Notes under the pieces: model-generated
Seen by the model: the letters and a program-made list of their open reading frames with translations, nothing else
What the model was told of the DNA's origin: nothing
Databases searched by the model: none
Position numbers and translations under genes: made by a program
Shown: piece after piece, positions 11,540-26,200 of the stretch
Layout of the letters: the number at the start of each line of letters is the position of its first letter
How positions within the stretch are numbered: the first letter of the stretch is position 1
DNA from: Coturnix japonica
Taxonomy: Eukaryota > Chordata > Aves > Galliformes > Phasianidae
Direction: 5' to 3'
DNA length: 64,000 bases
NCBI RefSeq assembly: GCF_001577835.2
Contig: NC_029547.1
Coordinates: 64,967,227-65,031,226, forward strand

Positions 11540-13857
11540 AAAGCTACAGTATTCTCAGCTTTTATTTAGAAAAAAAAACAAACAAAAAACTGACATCACA
11601 TTTACTTTTCAGAGTATTTTTTAAATAAGGCCTTTTTGTTAAAGCTTTAAATACATTAAGAAGGGTCTACATGATTCACACCTGAATGAAGCTTTGCAAA
11701 TCACACAGTATTCACCAGACAGCTATATTGCACAAAGATCCACACGATATCACACCGTTAGCTTAGTCCACATTGTAAAGTGCTGTTTTGTAGGAAGAAA
11801 ATTGTTTTGGAAAAGTAGGTGTCAGTGTAGGCATGTACTATTGAACCGTACCTCTGACAGGTGGGAAAAATCATTTGCCTGTGACAGTAAACTTCTATTC
11901 AATAGACTGGAGCAAGCACCCTATAGAACTGTGATGAACACATCCAAGGTATTCTACGCCAAAAGCCATACCATTTTTAAAATGCTGAATGAGATACTTG
12001 CATACCAAAAGGCAGGTAAATGTTTTAAGCAGTATCAGTCCGTGTCCAGTAGAATAAGTAATTGCATAGCAGAGCACATCTTAAATGAACGTTAGGCAAA
12101 ATAATATATATATAGTACTATATTATATAGTACTAAGAAACTGAATTTTAAAAATGAGATTTTTACCTGTAGAAAGAGATAAGATCTGGGAATAAGAGAT
12201 TAGGAAAAGTAACCCTACAATCTGTAGCTTTAAACTGATGCTAGATTTGGTAGATAAATGGAAGAATGAAAATTACACATTGGGATAAGCCATAGCTAAA
12301 GAAAAGGGAAGACTGGAGAACTGCAGGAAGCCCTCATTACTGAGCAACTAGGTAAGAAGGCAGAAGAGACACAATCTTCTTAAATGCAGAACAATACATC
12401 AGATGAGGAAGCCTTGGATGTGTGCAGTGTGTTCAGAGCTAACCATTAGGATCGTGTGGAAAATTCTACAGAAGAGAATTTGTCCTAATCAGTTTAATAT
12501 CTGGTACGGACTGAAAGAGTTAAGTTTTAAGATTACAGAAAGAAATAAATCCCAGTTTCATCATCATTCACAGCTAGAGAGAGAGTCTCACAAGATGAGA
12601 GGATCAAAGAAACCTTAATATTTCTTAAAGACCTCTAAGATCAAGACAAACTCTCAATCCATCACCAGTGGTGCCCACTTCTTGCAATTTTTAGGTCACA
12701 GTCCATTGCTCTACAGCTATATACAGGTACTTAGTAAACATAATTCACATTCATCAAGATGCAACGTTATATCCCCAAATTCATAAAAAATTGAGTGTAT
12801 TTTAGCAACGTCCTTCACTTTAGAACCTTATTTTTCCACAATTAACAGCAGAAGTACTCAAACTTTTGATTTCTGTTTGTGTAAATTTCTTCCAAACAGA
12901 TGCAAGCACTACAACATGATACAGATTTTAACATGAGAGGAACATAAATCTGAACAGAGACGCCTCTTAAGGCAGAAGTCGGGTCTCAAAACTGAATCAG
13001 TGCATTTTATCATTCTGACCAAAAAGCCATTGTTAGATTAAAAAAATAACTTAGAAAAACATGTATTAACAGAAATACATGAATTTTTAAGTTTGCATGT
13101 TAATAGTCATGTCAAGTACTCATTCGCTTTTGCCTAAAACCAGGTACTACTACTCACACATGCAAAAACTTCTGATATCAGACTTGGAAGTCTGACATTT
13201 AGGGTCAAATTGCACTTTATATATTTTAAGTCTACACTAAAAGCCTTGTACAGTACAGGAACTTACAGTTACACCATCAACTATACATCAGGTGCCAGAA
13301 CTAGTTTCAGCTTACAGTTGCATTACGCTTACATGAAATAAAGTTTCTAGTTTAACCTCCTCCTTCCAAATACAGCATAAGTATTCACCTGCAGTTTTCA
13401 TTTCTCACTGCTTCTTATTCTATTAGTGCAATTTTGATCCTGCAGATGCATTAAGACAGGTATCTCAAAGAATAATGGCAATCATATGCTGTCAGTTTGG
13501 TCTGTTAAACTCAAAACTGACTATTTAACAATCTATGTTACATAAAAGGCAGATTTCTATCCCTGAAGAGTAATTTTGGTTGTTAGTCAAACTTCCTCCC
13601 CACCTTCCCAAGGAGGAAAGTCTGTGGAGATCACACAGATCAAAAGAAAGGCAGGAGAGCTCCTGGAAGAACATTTCCTTCTGTTGGAAATGTCTGGACT
13701 GTTCATTCAAAAACAAACATACAAACAAACAAACAAAAAGCAACACAGAAGTGTGACCAGCACTTAGGTATATTGTATTTGAATCAGGACTGAAAACTAA
13801 GGTTAAATGCTTCTGCTCTGGTTTTTAAATTCAGGATAGCAACAAAGCATCACTAGC
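11540..13857 (-). other. TRIM36: TRIM36 3' UTR (inferred)
   Basis: This is the non-coding continuation of the terminal TRIM36 exon after its TAG stop. It is AT-rich, with many T-rich and ATTTA-like stretches on the transcript strand. The first good AATAAA on the minus strand lies at 11,561-11,566, giving a 3' UTR of about 2.3 kb. No repeats were recognised inside, which is consistent with a retained UTR. Shorter polyadenylated forms are possible. Confidence 0.6.
11561..11566 (-). terminator. TRIM36: Candidate TRIM36 polyadenylation signal
   Basis: The minus strand reads AATAAA here (TTTATT on the plus strand). Cleavage would be expected around 11,531-11,551. No other AATAAA was found between it and the stop codon. 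Confidence 0.55.
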
Positions 13858-14230
13858 CTATAGCTCATCTTGGTATTCCAAATACTTTGCTGGGATGGCT
13901 TCTGTGAGATGAATTGCTGCACCACCCATTAAGGCAAAGGTTGGGTACATTATGCCTGAGCATTCCACCTCGCACTCGTACAGGCATTTCATGTGGCTGG
14001 CATCATAAAAGCCCACCTTGCCATTGTCACAGTCGAGGCAGATCCCAATGCAGGAGGGCAGGGGAAGGATTCTACTTGCTGCATCCTTGGGGTCAGCAGC
14101 TGCCCTTGAATCAGCAGCTGCCTTGGGGATGAAAAACTTCTTCATGCCCAAAGTGACGAGCGTGAAAGGCTGTGAGGAATCCAAACAGGCATCTTCACTC
14201 TCACTGTCGTGACCACTGTCATGTTCAGAT
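13858..14230 (-). CDS. TRIM36: TRIM36 terminal coding exon: SPRY second half, stop
   Basis: The acceptor is TGTTCCAG. The exon reads [20 protein letters not shown], then [16 protein letters not shown], and ends KYLEYQDEL followed by TAG. After FFIPK it carries an alanine-rich insert ([16 protein letters not shown]) where the human protein has a short serine/asparagine segment. The remaining SPRY core ([15 protein letters not shown], then MKCLYE) is conserved. Confidence 0.97.
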
Positions 14231-17200
14231 CTGGAACAGAAAAAACAACCATTTGCTCCTGTCAGATTCAGAAACAGTATCTACAGTGTGAACTAGAGAA
14301 AACACGTCTGTAAGATGGGTAACACCATACAGAAACCAAAAGCTTGTGGGGTAAAAACATACGCCTGTGCTGGAAGATACATTTACTAACTTGGGCTGCT
14401 TGAAACAGCTGGTAGGAGCTGAACCGGTGAGGGTGAGACAACAGTAGGTTTTGCTAAGGAGTTCCAAGTATTAAGTTCCAAGTTTATCTAAATCTACTTA
14501 TGCTAGGTAATGATTAATGAACCTACCAGGTTCAGTAAGTTAGGTAACCTGACAGGTAATTCTGCAAATATGATTTATCATTACAGGCAGGATATGCTTA
14601 ACTTCATTTATATAATAAAAAATAACACCGATAAATACATCTAATGTTACTCTTGTTCTAAGAGGTTTCTGTGCAATTACCATATCACACTGCCTTCACT
14701 ACACTGACTAAGCAACTTAAGGCATGAGCTTTTTTTCAGCTTTATTATGTTGCGTAGGAAGAAGCCAACACATCTGTTAGATATAGAGCTACAGACTCCA
14801 GCCAACACCTTCCCAGCCTTCTTTTTCTAGATATATCCAAGTTTATTGTAGCTGCAGTTGAGAACTGGAAACCTTTGTGCTGGTTTGTTCACCGTATTCT
14901 GACTTCTGCTCAGCAGCAATCCAAAAACCATACACAAGCAAGTTGGAATCCACCATGACGCAAGCTACTACACAGACAGACAGATAACACTGTGAACATT
15001 GTACCTCTGAACAGCTGACAATCCAGCATACTAATAGTCTACCTAATGACAACCAAGAATTGCTTCTGTCTCCCAGCTAATGGCTTTCCGCCTTCTTGCC
15101 TTAACTAATGTATTTCAATATTTGCACAAACCTGACTTCTTTCCAAAAAAAGAAAGATAATGGGATCCTGAGCAATTCAAACAGCTCTACTGAAAGCAGG
15201 GAACAAGAAAGGAATAGGACAGTGTGCATGTATCATATGGCTTCGAGCTACTTTCCGCTGCTTAGGTTCAAGTTTATTAACTGAGACTACATTTGCTTTT
15301 CAATTATTAACATAATATAAAATAAAACAAACCCAACCATCTTCTTGTACAAAACATATTTCATGCACATGCCTGGAATTTACCTTGGGCTGGTCACATC
15401 CTGCGTATTCTGGAAAAATTTCTGTATCATGGTGCTAGAAACAACTCCCACTTTTACCAGGTAAGAATAGGCTTCCACATGAAAAGCCCAGAAGTGCTTT
15501 CCTTTGGCAATACCGGTGTCACCAATGATGTAATTCAGGGTTGTGTAGCATCCAAACTGCATGCGTTCAGCTCTTAGCAGCAAAGGAAACCCAGCCCTGC
15601 TTTCCACAGTGGTTCTTTCTGGGTTCAGAAGGAGACGTTCACTGTTGTACCCACATTTGTCATCAAAAAGAAAGCTAAGAACTGAAAAACAGTATTCCAA
15701 GAAATCCTGTTAGTTAAATATTTTTTGGCTTTCTATGCTTATAAACTACATCTTAGCATAGGCTGACATTAGAAATTCTCACTATAAAAGCTACTGGGAT
15801 TGTCATGCATGCTAATAATTGCACTATGATAATTAACCTGTTTATTACAGTGCTTCTATACATATATATACAACCAGTAATGGGATAGAAGTATAAGAAC
15901 TGTAGGTGGTTTCCAGGGCAGGTGGACATAAGAAAACCCAGTACCTGGAGCGGGAGGTGTACGCAAAATAACTTCCTTGCTCCAAGAGCTACTGATGGAC
16001 CCTTTATATCCTCGAACTCTAAAGGCATAGCTACTGTCATCATCAAGATCGGACAGGACTTGACTCTTGCTGTAAACTTCAACCTCTTGCCACATCACAC
16101 TCTCCTCTTCTTTATTACGCTTACGATACTGAAGAACATACATATCAGCAGAGTCTGTTTTCCCGGGGCATTCCCAACTGATCAGAGCTTTGTTATACAT
16201 CCTGCATTTCTCCTCATTGATTTCTGGTATTTCCAGTCCTGGAAGGCCAGAGATTAAGAAGAAAACATCCAGAAGCTTAGATATAAATTGTTTTAGAGTG
16301 ATCTACACCAGTCTTTGCTCAGCAGATTAGCAGAGTGGAAAATAATATGACTTGCACAGTTAAAGAGTACAGGTGACACTGCTTGTGTTTCTGCACTCAA
16401 ACGAATCCCTTAGGTTCTGTATTTCATTTGAAAGCTGTGCTATTAATTTGTGCAAGCTGCTGAAAAAAAAACCCTAACAACATTAGAAATGCACTTTTTT
16501 TTTCTGCACGCACAACAGGCTTCCACTTAGATTCAATTAAGTGTTACTTATCTACAATATTTTGGAAGCTGATGTAAATTGGTACTGAAGTTGATGGCAT
16601 CTCAGCTTGCCTGTCAGAGCAACAGGTAATGCTGATGGGTAATGCTGTGTGGATTATGAAGGCAGAAGGACCACTGCAAGTCAGGGTACCTCACTGAGAT
16701 CTGCAACTGCAGCCCTGCATAAATCCTCCCCCTTTCTGGAGAAGCTCAAGATAGACTTGATGTTCTCACAACGTACCATTGGAATAGAAGGCTAAGTCAT
16801 CAAGGATCACTTCTTGCTTGGCTGTGTCCACCACAAAATCTTCAAAAGAACTTTCAGCTGCTGGCCGGAAGCTCTTCAGCGATTCAGTAGCTTTTTGGAT
16901 TCTGAAAGCATGGGAGTGGGGGCATGGCAGAAGAAAGAAAAGGGAATGTATGAATGTACATTTCTGAAAACAGAAATGACAGATTTTACTTTAAAAAAAC
17001 ATATATATTCTGCTTTCATGTACGTACTGAAGGCTCACTTTCTTCACTAGACAGAATTTAAATGCAAAGGTTAAAATCCTTATGCACATGAGGGTAAGGA
17101 CAGTGAACAGGTAACAGTTCAAATAGCAGAGCGCCTTTAACAGTTTTCTGCATTCTGTTCAAAGTACAAAACAGATGTGAAATGCTAATGGAGAACAACT

Positions 17201-20200
17201 ATTAAGATCAGAAGTGTAGAGTCAGAAGAGACCTGTTAGATTAACTTGCAAATAGCTGATAAAATCACTGTACAGAGGAATGTGTCAGCGAGCTGAACAG
17301 ACTGCCCTTCCACTGCCGTTCTACTAAGCAGGGCTACATGATTTAGAAGGACAGAATCTCCCTTTGGTGTGCTATCTCTTAACACACACAGTACCACAGT
17401 AATCTCTTCTGAACTGCACCTGGACTGCTTGTGAGGTTTTGCAATAAGAAGTACTACACCCAGAACCCAGCTAGAAAGTGTTACGATAACCTACTTGACC
17501 AGATGTCCTGCAGCAGCAGAACCTGTACCTAACCCAGATGATAACCAAGATACCTGACATGAAGTTGCTTTGCTGTTTGAACAAAACAGGACTGATTAGT
17601 TTCTTTAAGCACTTCTTGAGCATATCCTACAAGGCCATTATTTTCCAGGAGACCTTCATATTCTTCTGCTTGGGTTCGCAATTTGTCCAGCCTTAAATTC
17701 ATAGACACTTCAATTGCCCTAAGAGCTGCAGACTTCTTCTCCTCCAGAATATTAATTAATTTCTCAAAACTCTGAGATGCCTCTTCTTTAGCTCTTTCCC
17801 CATTGCACTAGGAAAGAACAAAATACATTTTAAACCAATCTCATAGCTGTTTGTCTGTAACAGCAATATAATCATCTGTTTGAAAGACTTACAGCTTTGT
17901 TGTACTGTTAAAGAACTGAAAATACAAGCAACGTTGCACCCAAGCTAGTATATATTTTCTATCTTAACACTAAGAGTGAAGAGCAGGAAACTATCTCTCA
18001 GTTTATGCCTTGAATTATATAGGACATTTCTCTGCCTAAACAGCTCATGGAAAAGAGCTATAAAAGCAGATGGCTCTGAAGCCTTCATGCCCAGGAGACT
18101 TCTCACTGTAAGAGGCTGAGAAGCAAATGGGTTAATGTCCTAAACACTTGGTAGGAGATAAGGAGATGCTGGAGGAGGGGACCTTAACAAGGCAAGACAC
18201 TGCATATACAGATGGATTTCCTTATCTTCTAAGACTATAAAGACCTGTTCGGCAACACCGTGAGAGCTTAATGGGGGAGGGAGAGATATCAATAACTATG
18301 TCTGTGCATCAAGGACGCTCAACAAGGAGTCTTGTGGGCAGGGGGAAAGTGAGACTCCTGGAGACCCTCCAACCCACTGACCAATTTCCAGAGTATTCTA
18401 AACCTCAGACTGCACTTGAGCTGGTGTAGTGCTGTATCTCAGTCTGACAACCACTTGAGACCCCAGCTCATTTCTCAGACATTCTGAAGAAGGACTGTAC
18501 ATGCTTAGTGGAACTGCACAAACTGTGACTTGAGCTCTGCTTTACTGGGAGGACTGTGAGCATATGGAAGTCAAGACTGCTAGCTCAGGCATGTTTGCTC
18601 AGCACCAGAGAAACAACCCTGACTGCTGTGACACTGCTGGATCCAAGGGTCATAATGCAAGGCATATCATTGTATCTAACAGCCAATAAGATACAGACAC
18701 ATATATCTAAGTATCATAGCGATATCCAAGCAAACATTTAGCTGGTTGTTTGGTTTCATTTCATCTTAATTTACCCTAAGGGAATCTGAAACCTTGTGAC
18801 CTCTGTACATTTCCCAGGGTAGCCCAATGTCATGTTGAGACATACAGCTCCCTCAGAGGAGCAGGACCATTCTCAACTACTACCGCAGATATATGCACAG
18901 ATACAATCTGCATCCAGGAAAGGGCAGGGCCAGGAGCTCCTGCAATTTCTGTCAGTTTTGCATTTTGTATGCAAAGAATACCCCCACCTCTGTTTCTTTC
19001 TTCTAAGCAGAGTTTTTGATCTTAGTTCCGACTTTACTGCAACGCCCTCAAAGTAATCAAAAAGCATAAGCTGTGGCATTTCCATTAATACAGAGAGCTT
19101 TAAGTCTAACTCATCTATCTTTGATTAAAGTATCAAATAAGCCTTATTTGAAATTTGCACTGGAAATCAAAACTTCCCCCTCCCTTGTACATTGCCTAGA
19201 TTTCCCACACTGTCAGAATGGTTTTAAAGAGAGAAGACTAACACAGCTTCTACAGAAACTGTTTAAATTAACCCTCCAGCCCTCAATATAGCCAGTGAAA
19301 CACTGTGTGGGAAACAGCTCCAGCCCTTGCTTTGTCCCTTCAAGGACTACCCCTTCCCAAACAGCAAATCATTATTACCTCTGTTTCTTTCAGCAGCAGA
19401 CCCAGATGTGAGATGTGAGCTTTTACTTGGCTTTCCTTACTGATGAGGTACTCTATATCTTTTGAAAGCTTTTCCTGTTAAAACAGAACAACAAACTATC
19501 ACATCAAGAATTCCCAACCCAAACGCATCAACAGCAGAAATAAGTCACTCAGTAAATGCTCAGTTTACCTTGTAGCAAGGCTGGCAGTCTACTATCAGTT
19601 TTGAAAGTCAGAACCAGAGAATCACCAAGGTTGGAAAGACCTTAACTAGTCCAACTGTCCACCTACCACCAATGTTTCCTGCTGAAGCATGTCCCTCAGT
19701 ACAGCATCTAAACATTTCTTCAACACTGCTAGGGATGGTGACTCCACCACCTCCCTGAGCAGTTTGTTCCAGCACCTGACCACACTCTCAAAGAAGACAT
19801 ATACAATGACATCCAACCTGAATTTCCCCTGGCACAACTTGAGAACTTGACAACTTGATCAACACGCCTGGGTCTGGCCACTCTCCTCCAAGCCTGTAGC
19901 ATTGGACTGGGGTTGCTGTGGCCAAAGTGCAGGAGCCAGTACTTGGTCTTGTTGAACCCAATCCCATTGGCTTCAGCCCAGCTCTCCAGCCTGTCCAGAT
20001 CCCTCTGACAGGCATCCCCCAGGCAGATCAACACTTTCTCGGAACTTGGTGTCATCTGCAAACTTACCAAGGGTGCACTCAATGCCCTCATCGAGGTCAT
20101 CAGTAAAGATACTGAAGAGGACAGGCCCCAATACCGACCCCAGGGGAACACCACTCATGACTGGTCACCATCTGGATTTAACACCACCAATCTCTGCGCC

Positions 20201-23200
20201 CAGCCATCCAGCCAGTTCTTTACCCAGCAAAGAGTATCTGTCCAAGCCATGGGCTGCCAGCTTCCCCAGGGGAATACTGCAGGAGACAGTGTCAAAGGCT
20301 TTGTAAGTCAACACTGTAAAGAACTGCTGAGTTTCCCCAAATGACCACACTGACAGACTCGTTTCAGCAAGCAACATGAAGCAACTTAAGAAGGCTCATT
20401 CCTTCCCAGAGGGGTCATCATCTTTGGCTGAGGAACCAGAGGCTTAAGAACATTATTACAACTTACAGAAAAGCCCTGCCTGTTATTAATTCATTTCTAG
20501 TAAGATTTACTGGAGAAATGAGTGGTTTGAAGCACAGCTTATGAGTGTCTCTGCACTTCCCTGTTTTCAAAAGACAGCATTAGTACAGGAACAGCCTTGC
20601 AAATGAGCAAGGAGGCCAAAAGGCAGAAAGGAAAAATCTTCCCCTCTCAGCCCTTTTTCTCTTGTGGATAAGAGCCAGATATGAAGAAAGGGGAAAAGAT
20701 AGCAGCAATCATTTTGTAGTATCAAAACAATGTTTGCAAGTCTTCTTTTTGGTACTGTGCTTAGTTAATTAACAGCTACACAGCTTCAGTAACATGCAAG
20801 GCTTCATGAGACACTTCAGTTTCAAATTGTTTTGATGTGTCTTTAAAGTGTGAGTTCATCCAAGACACAAGGGAACCAGCCTGAAATCATCCATTGCCAC
20901 AAGCCAGACAGCAAACTATTAATGGCTTAAACTTTCTGAAAGGGTCAGTACTGCTGCACAGACAGCCAAAGTAAGGTGGAAGCATTCTGAAGTGGTCACG
21001 TTTCAAACATCACAGAAAAGTTATTTTCTCAGATGTGCTAAGTCACACTGATATATACACTAACAGAGGTTGCACAACAGCATGCCTCATGACCCATGTC
21101 CTCCAAGGACATGTGCAGGCTTCCTGCCAGAGAGAGTTTGCCCTTACAACAGAAGCTCAATGTTCTTTCTCTTCTTAAGTTCAGGTCAAATAATGCTTGC
21201 TTTTACCTTCAGAGTTTTATAGGCAGTGCTCATCATTGTTACCCTGTGGTTTGCATGAGATCCACTCTGTTTACAAAGATGACAAACAGGCCTTCTGCAG
21301 ATTTCACAATACATGTTAACTTTCTCCATTTCGTGTTCTGGGCACATCAGTATCTAAAAAAGAGAACAAAGAATGAATGTGTACTTCCAAGAAGAAAACA
21401 TTAAAACAACAGCTGTCCCAAGGCAGCATCTGATCCCTACAATGGATTTTTGTTATATTCAACTTACGTGCCATATTTTTCTATCTGTCCACTATTGTAT
21501 GACTATGTACACATCCGGTAGCCTCCATAATGCAGTTAATCATCTTGCTAATCCCTGAAGTGGTTTGCATGCTGTGAAATACCTCTACCCACATTCTGAG
21601 CTGTAAATGCAATACATACAACATACCCCACCCTCTCAAATTCTACCGGCTCCAGGTCAGCACCTCAATTCTCTCTCAAAAGAGCTATGATTTATGTCTT
21701 AAAGTGAGAGTTGGCATAATACAGTAGTGATTTAAATCTAAACTGGACTCAGAAAAGCTGCGTAGCTATTGCTCTTGGAGTGAAATACTGCCCCTAACAT
21801 CACTCACAGCCTGCTTGAAGATAAAAGGCTCTGTTTCCTTTATTTTTTTTTCCCATCTGATTCCAATTACAATTGTTCACTCAAGTATCAGCCTCGATAA
21901 TCTGAAAAGTCTGGCACTCACTAACAACCATCTTCCAAAAACTGAACATCTACATTGGAGTAACTGCTAAATGAGGGAGAGGTATCTGGTGGTTCTGGTT
22001 GATGGCAAATTGAATGCGAGCAGGTGCTGATCTGTTCTCTGTGGTGACAGCAGCAGAAGCCAAGGGAACAGCATGGAGCTGCATCAGGGGAAGGTCAGGC
22101 TGGGTGTTAGGAAAAGGTTCTTCATTTTGTTTACAAGCAACAAATCTATGAGGATGTGTTTCCTAGTAAACTCCCTTAAGACAATTCAGGATGCTCAAAA
22201 TCTTTATGTCTTAAGGTAAATGAATAAATAAATAAACACAATCCATTAACTGAAGTAAAACAAAATGCTTAATTTTATAGAGTCCCCTTCAAATACGTAC
22301 AAGCCAGTTCGGCATCAACAAACAAAAGCTTATCATTTACTCAAATGAGAGCAGAAGTTAATAAAACTACAGTGGTCCTAAAAACCAACTGCCAAAGCAG
22401 AAATACATCTGAAGCCATATCTGAATACAGCAACCAAAATCCCCTAGGATCCAGTGCACTTACTTTAAGCCTGACGTTGGTGGTTGGTCCAACGTACTCA
22501 TGCTGAGCTTTTACTGTCCCCCAGGGATGGTGTACCTTGAAACATTCATTGCAATAGCTTGCACTGCAGTCCATGCAGCTCTTTGTGGATTCTTGAGGTG
22601 GAGGTTTGCAGAAGTCACACATAATAGCTATGGCTGCCCTGGCTGCCTGTCTGTGTCGTTCCACAATTGTTTCCAAAGTAAAATTTCGAAACAAGCCATT
22701 GACACCACGTTCTCCAAGATCGATATCATGCAGGCAGCCAGGACAAGGAAACACGGTTGTTCTAGGAGTCAGAGAGTTGCGTTTTCTGCCTGTGTAGACA
22801 GCAAATCCTGATTAGAAGGAGCATAAACAGAAGAGTTTCCGGTCATAAAAAGAGAAGCGCAAGGATTTATGAACCAGTCCCAAATTATCATGAGATGTCA
22901 TCTGAACTAATATGATACTAATTTATAAACACTCTGCCAAGCCAAAGAGAATAGATTTGCCATAACAAGGTACTGTAATGTTTGAGACCAGACAACATTA
23001 CAAACTATTCCAAAGCTCAATTCTGCCAAGATGAATTCAAGTGTTCCAATTCCACCTTCTGCTTCCTGCAGCTCCACTTCTTGCAACAACTCTACCATCA
23101 ATACTGTTTTCCCTCAGATCATGTCCTGCACTGCCAGGGATAAATAAAAACAATTTCTCTGCTGCTCAGAGCTCCCCAGCATCCGTGCACAAGGCACAGA

Positions 23201-26200
23201 AGGCAGGCTGCCCCAGCTTGTGGCCACCTACTTCAGTGAGACTGAGGATCCACTCAGGAACAAACGTATACCTTCCTAAGCCTAATAAACTCCTATATAG
23301 TTATGTACCACCGAGAACTTCAAAAAGGCACTCCTTTAAAGGATGATGTAGTAGTTCATGGTCTAGTTGGGGATGCACTCAAATGTTGCCTTCTGAAACA
23401 GTACATATGTACTTCTTAGGAACCAGTCAGCATTGGGCTAACTGGCTGTCTAAAAAGAGACTAACAGCTTGTAACACATTCCAGTGAGAGATACTTAATT
23501 CCCACTGAGAACAGTTATTCCCAGTTCAGAGCTCCCTGAAGTTCCCTTCAGCTGAGTCAAACCTATCTGGGTTATCCCAAGAGAAGCCGTAAAAAGAGGA
23601 AAATGAGAATTAGCTCTTTACAGTATGAACTGTCAGCCAGAACTGTTAGTCAAGATATGCAGACACTGACAAATCTTTTCTTTAGCTGAACAGCCTTGAC
23701 AAAGGAAGAATGCTTAGAAACCTGTCACGGGTTACCTAGATTTACCTGTGCCCATGACAGTGGGCAGCCACCCCGTAGGGCCCCTGGCCCGAAAGGGAAG
23801 GGAAAAGGGGAATGGGAAAAGAGAACAGCAGCGGCAATCTAAGGAGGAAAACTTATTTTACTAAATATGATATCGGAATACAAGATAATATAATACAATA
23901 CGATTGAGGCTAATAAATCAAACAAAACAGAGAGAGAGAGTCCCCGAAAACCGAGAGGCCTACTGTGAACTCTAGGCGACACGGCTGGAACGCTTCCCAC
24001 TCTCCGAGAGACCAAGAGAGGAAGAACTCCAGCCTGGGAGCGAGATTATATATGTCCTCCTCCCATGACTTATCTCTGACCACGAAGTCCTCTGGGATAC
24101 GTAGTTTTCTTCTGAGAGCTGAGTATACGGGATGTTGATCTTGAGTATGAACCTTTTAATGATCCATACTGCACATGATGTTATGACGCGGAACATTACA
24201 AAACCATGACATTCCACCCCTTATTCTACATTACTACATCATGTTTATTATATATACATATATACACCAAGATATATACATATATTAATATATATATACA
24301 TATATTCCCAACATGTTCTTTACATGTACAACAGGGACCTTATGTTCTTCTATAGTGTGTAGGGGGCTAGATTGGCTAGGACCATCACGACTGACAGATC
24401 CTCTAGTATTGACCAACCAAGTGGTTTCTGCCAGATGCTTTTCCCAGTGCTTAAACGTTCCACCACCCATTGCTTTCAACATAGTTTTCAACAACCCATT
24501 ATATAATTCAATTTTACCAGAAGCTGGTGCATGGTAGGGGATATGATAAATCCACTCAATGCCATGATCTTTGGCCCAAGTATTTATAAGGAAATTTTTG
24601 AAATGTGTCCCATTATCAGATTCAATTCTTTCTGGGGTGCCATGTCTCCATAGGACTTGTTTCTCAAGACCTAATATGGTGTTTCGAGCAGTAGCATGGG
24701 GTACTGTGTATGTTTCGAGCCACCAATGGTTGCCTCCACTGTGGTAAGCACATAGCATTTACCACTGCGAGATCATGGCAAGATGATATAATCAACCTGC
24801 CACACCTCCCCATATTTATACTTTTGCCATCGCCCTTCCTCCCAGAGAGGTTTCATCCTCTTGGCTTGTTTAATTATGGCACATGTTTCACAATCATGAA
24901 TAATTTGTGCAATAGAGTCCATAGTTAAGTCCACCCCTCAGTCTCTGGTCCACTTATATGTCGTGTCTCTTCCTTGATGGCCTGAGGTCTCATGGACCCA
25001 TCGAGCTAGAAATAATTCGCCCTTATTCTGCCAGTCCAAGTTGATTTGGGCTACCTCAATTCTGGCAGCTTGATCTACCTGATGGTTGTTTTGTTGTTCT
25101 TCAGTAGCCCGACTCTTGGGCATGTGTGCATCCACACGATGCACCTTTATAACCGTATCTTTTTTTTCTGGTAGTTTGTTGTATGGTGGGGCCTCTTTAG
25201 CACGTGATACCTCTTCTGCTGGTGATGTTTCAAACTTTTTACCTTCAGGCCAGTCCATGATTACCTCTAGGATTCCTGGACAATTGAGGTTTCCCATTCA
25301 CGCTTGTTGTGTAATCAGCACAATCCACTTGCTCCAGGTGACATCGGTAGCATGATGGGTTGAGGGAACCTCCTCTTTGTACATCCAGTTCAGCACTGGC
25401 AGTCAAGGTGCCAGAAGGAGCTGTGTTTCAGTACCAACTACTTTGGAAGCAGCCCAAACCCCCTCATACGCGGCTAAGATCTCCTTCTCAGTTGGAGTGT
25501 AGCACTCTTCGGACTCCTTGTATGCTCAACTCCAAAATCCCAGGGGTCAGCCTCAGGTCTCTCCTGAGGCTCTTTGCCACAAACTCCAAGTGGGGCCTTT
25601 CTCTCCAGCAGCAGTATAGAGGATGCTCTTTACATCCTGTCCAGTCTGTACTGGCCCCAGGGCCACAGCACAGGCTATCTCTTGTTTAATCTGCTCAAAA
25701 GCCTGCTGCTGCTCAGGGCCCCATGCAAAATCGTTCTTCTTCCGCGTCACCTGATAAAGGGGGCTTACAATGAGGCTGTAGTTTGGAATGTGCATCCTCC
25801 AAAAGCCCACTGCACCCAGGAAAGACTGTGTCTCTTTCTCGCTAGTTGGTGGAGACATGGCAGTCTCCATTTTGTTGATGACATCTGTTGGGATGTGACG
25901 ACGTCCATCCTGCCACTTTATACCTAAGAACTGAATTTTCTGGACAGGCCCTTTTACTTTGCTTCGCTTAATAGCTAAGCCAGCTTGGAGAAGAATTTGG
26001 ATTATTTGCTCTCCTTTTGCGAAAACTTCCTCTGCTGCATCGCCCCACACAGTAATGTCATCAATGTACTGCAGGTGTTCAGGAGCACCACCCTGTTCCA
26101 GTACAGTTTGGACCAACCCATGGCAAATGGTTGGGCTGTGTTTCCACCCTGGGTGCAAATGGTTCCAAGTGTACTGAATGCCCCTCCAGGTGAAGGCAAA

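Noticed and set aside
18107-18740. Possible solo LTR in a TRIM36 intron (TATAAAG near 18,235, AATAAG-like signal near 18,690)
   Set aside because: I could not find matching TG/CA ends with a target-site duplication and recognise no family, so the evidence is only promoter-like words.
24235-24305. Dense TATATACATA repeat
   Set aside because: It is a simple AT-rich repeat inside the ERVL fossil and not a separate element.
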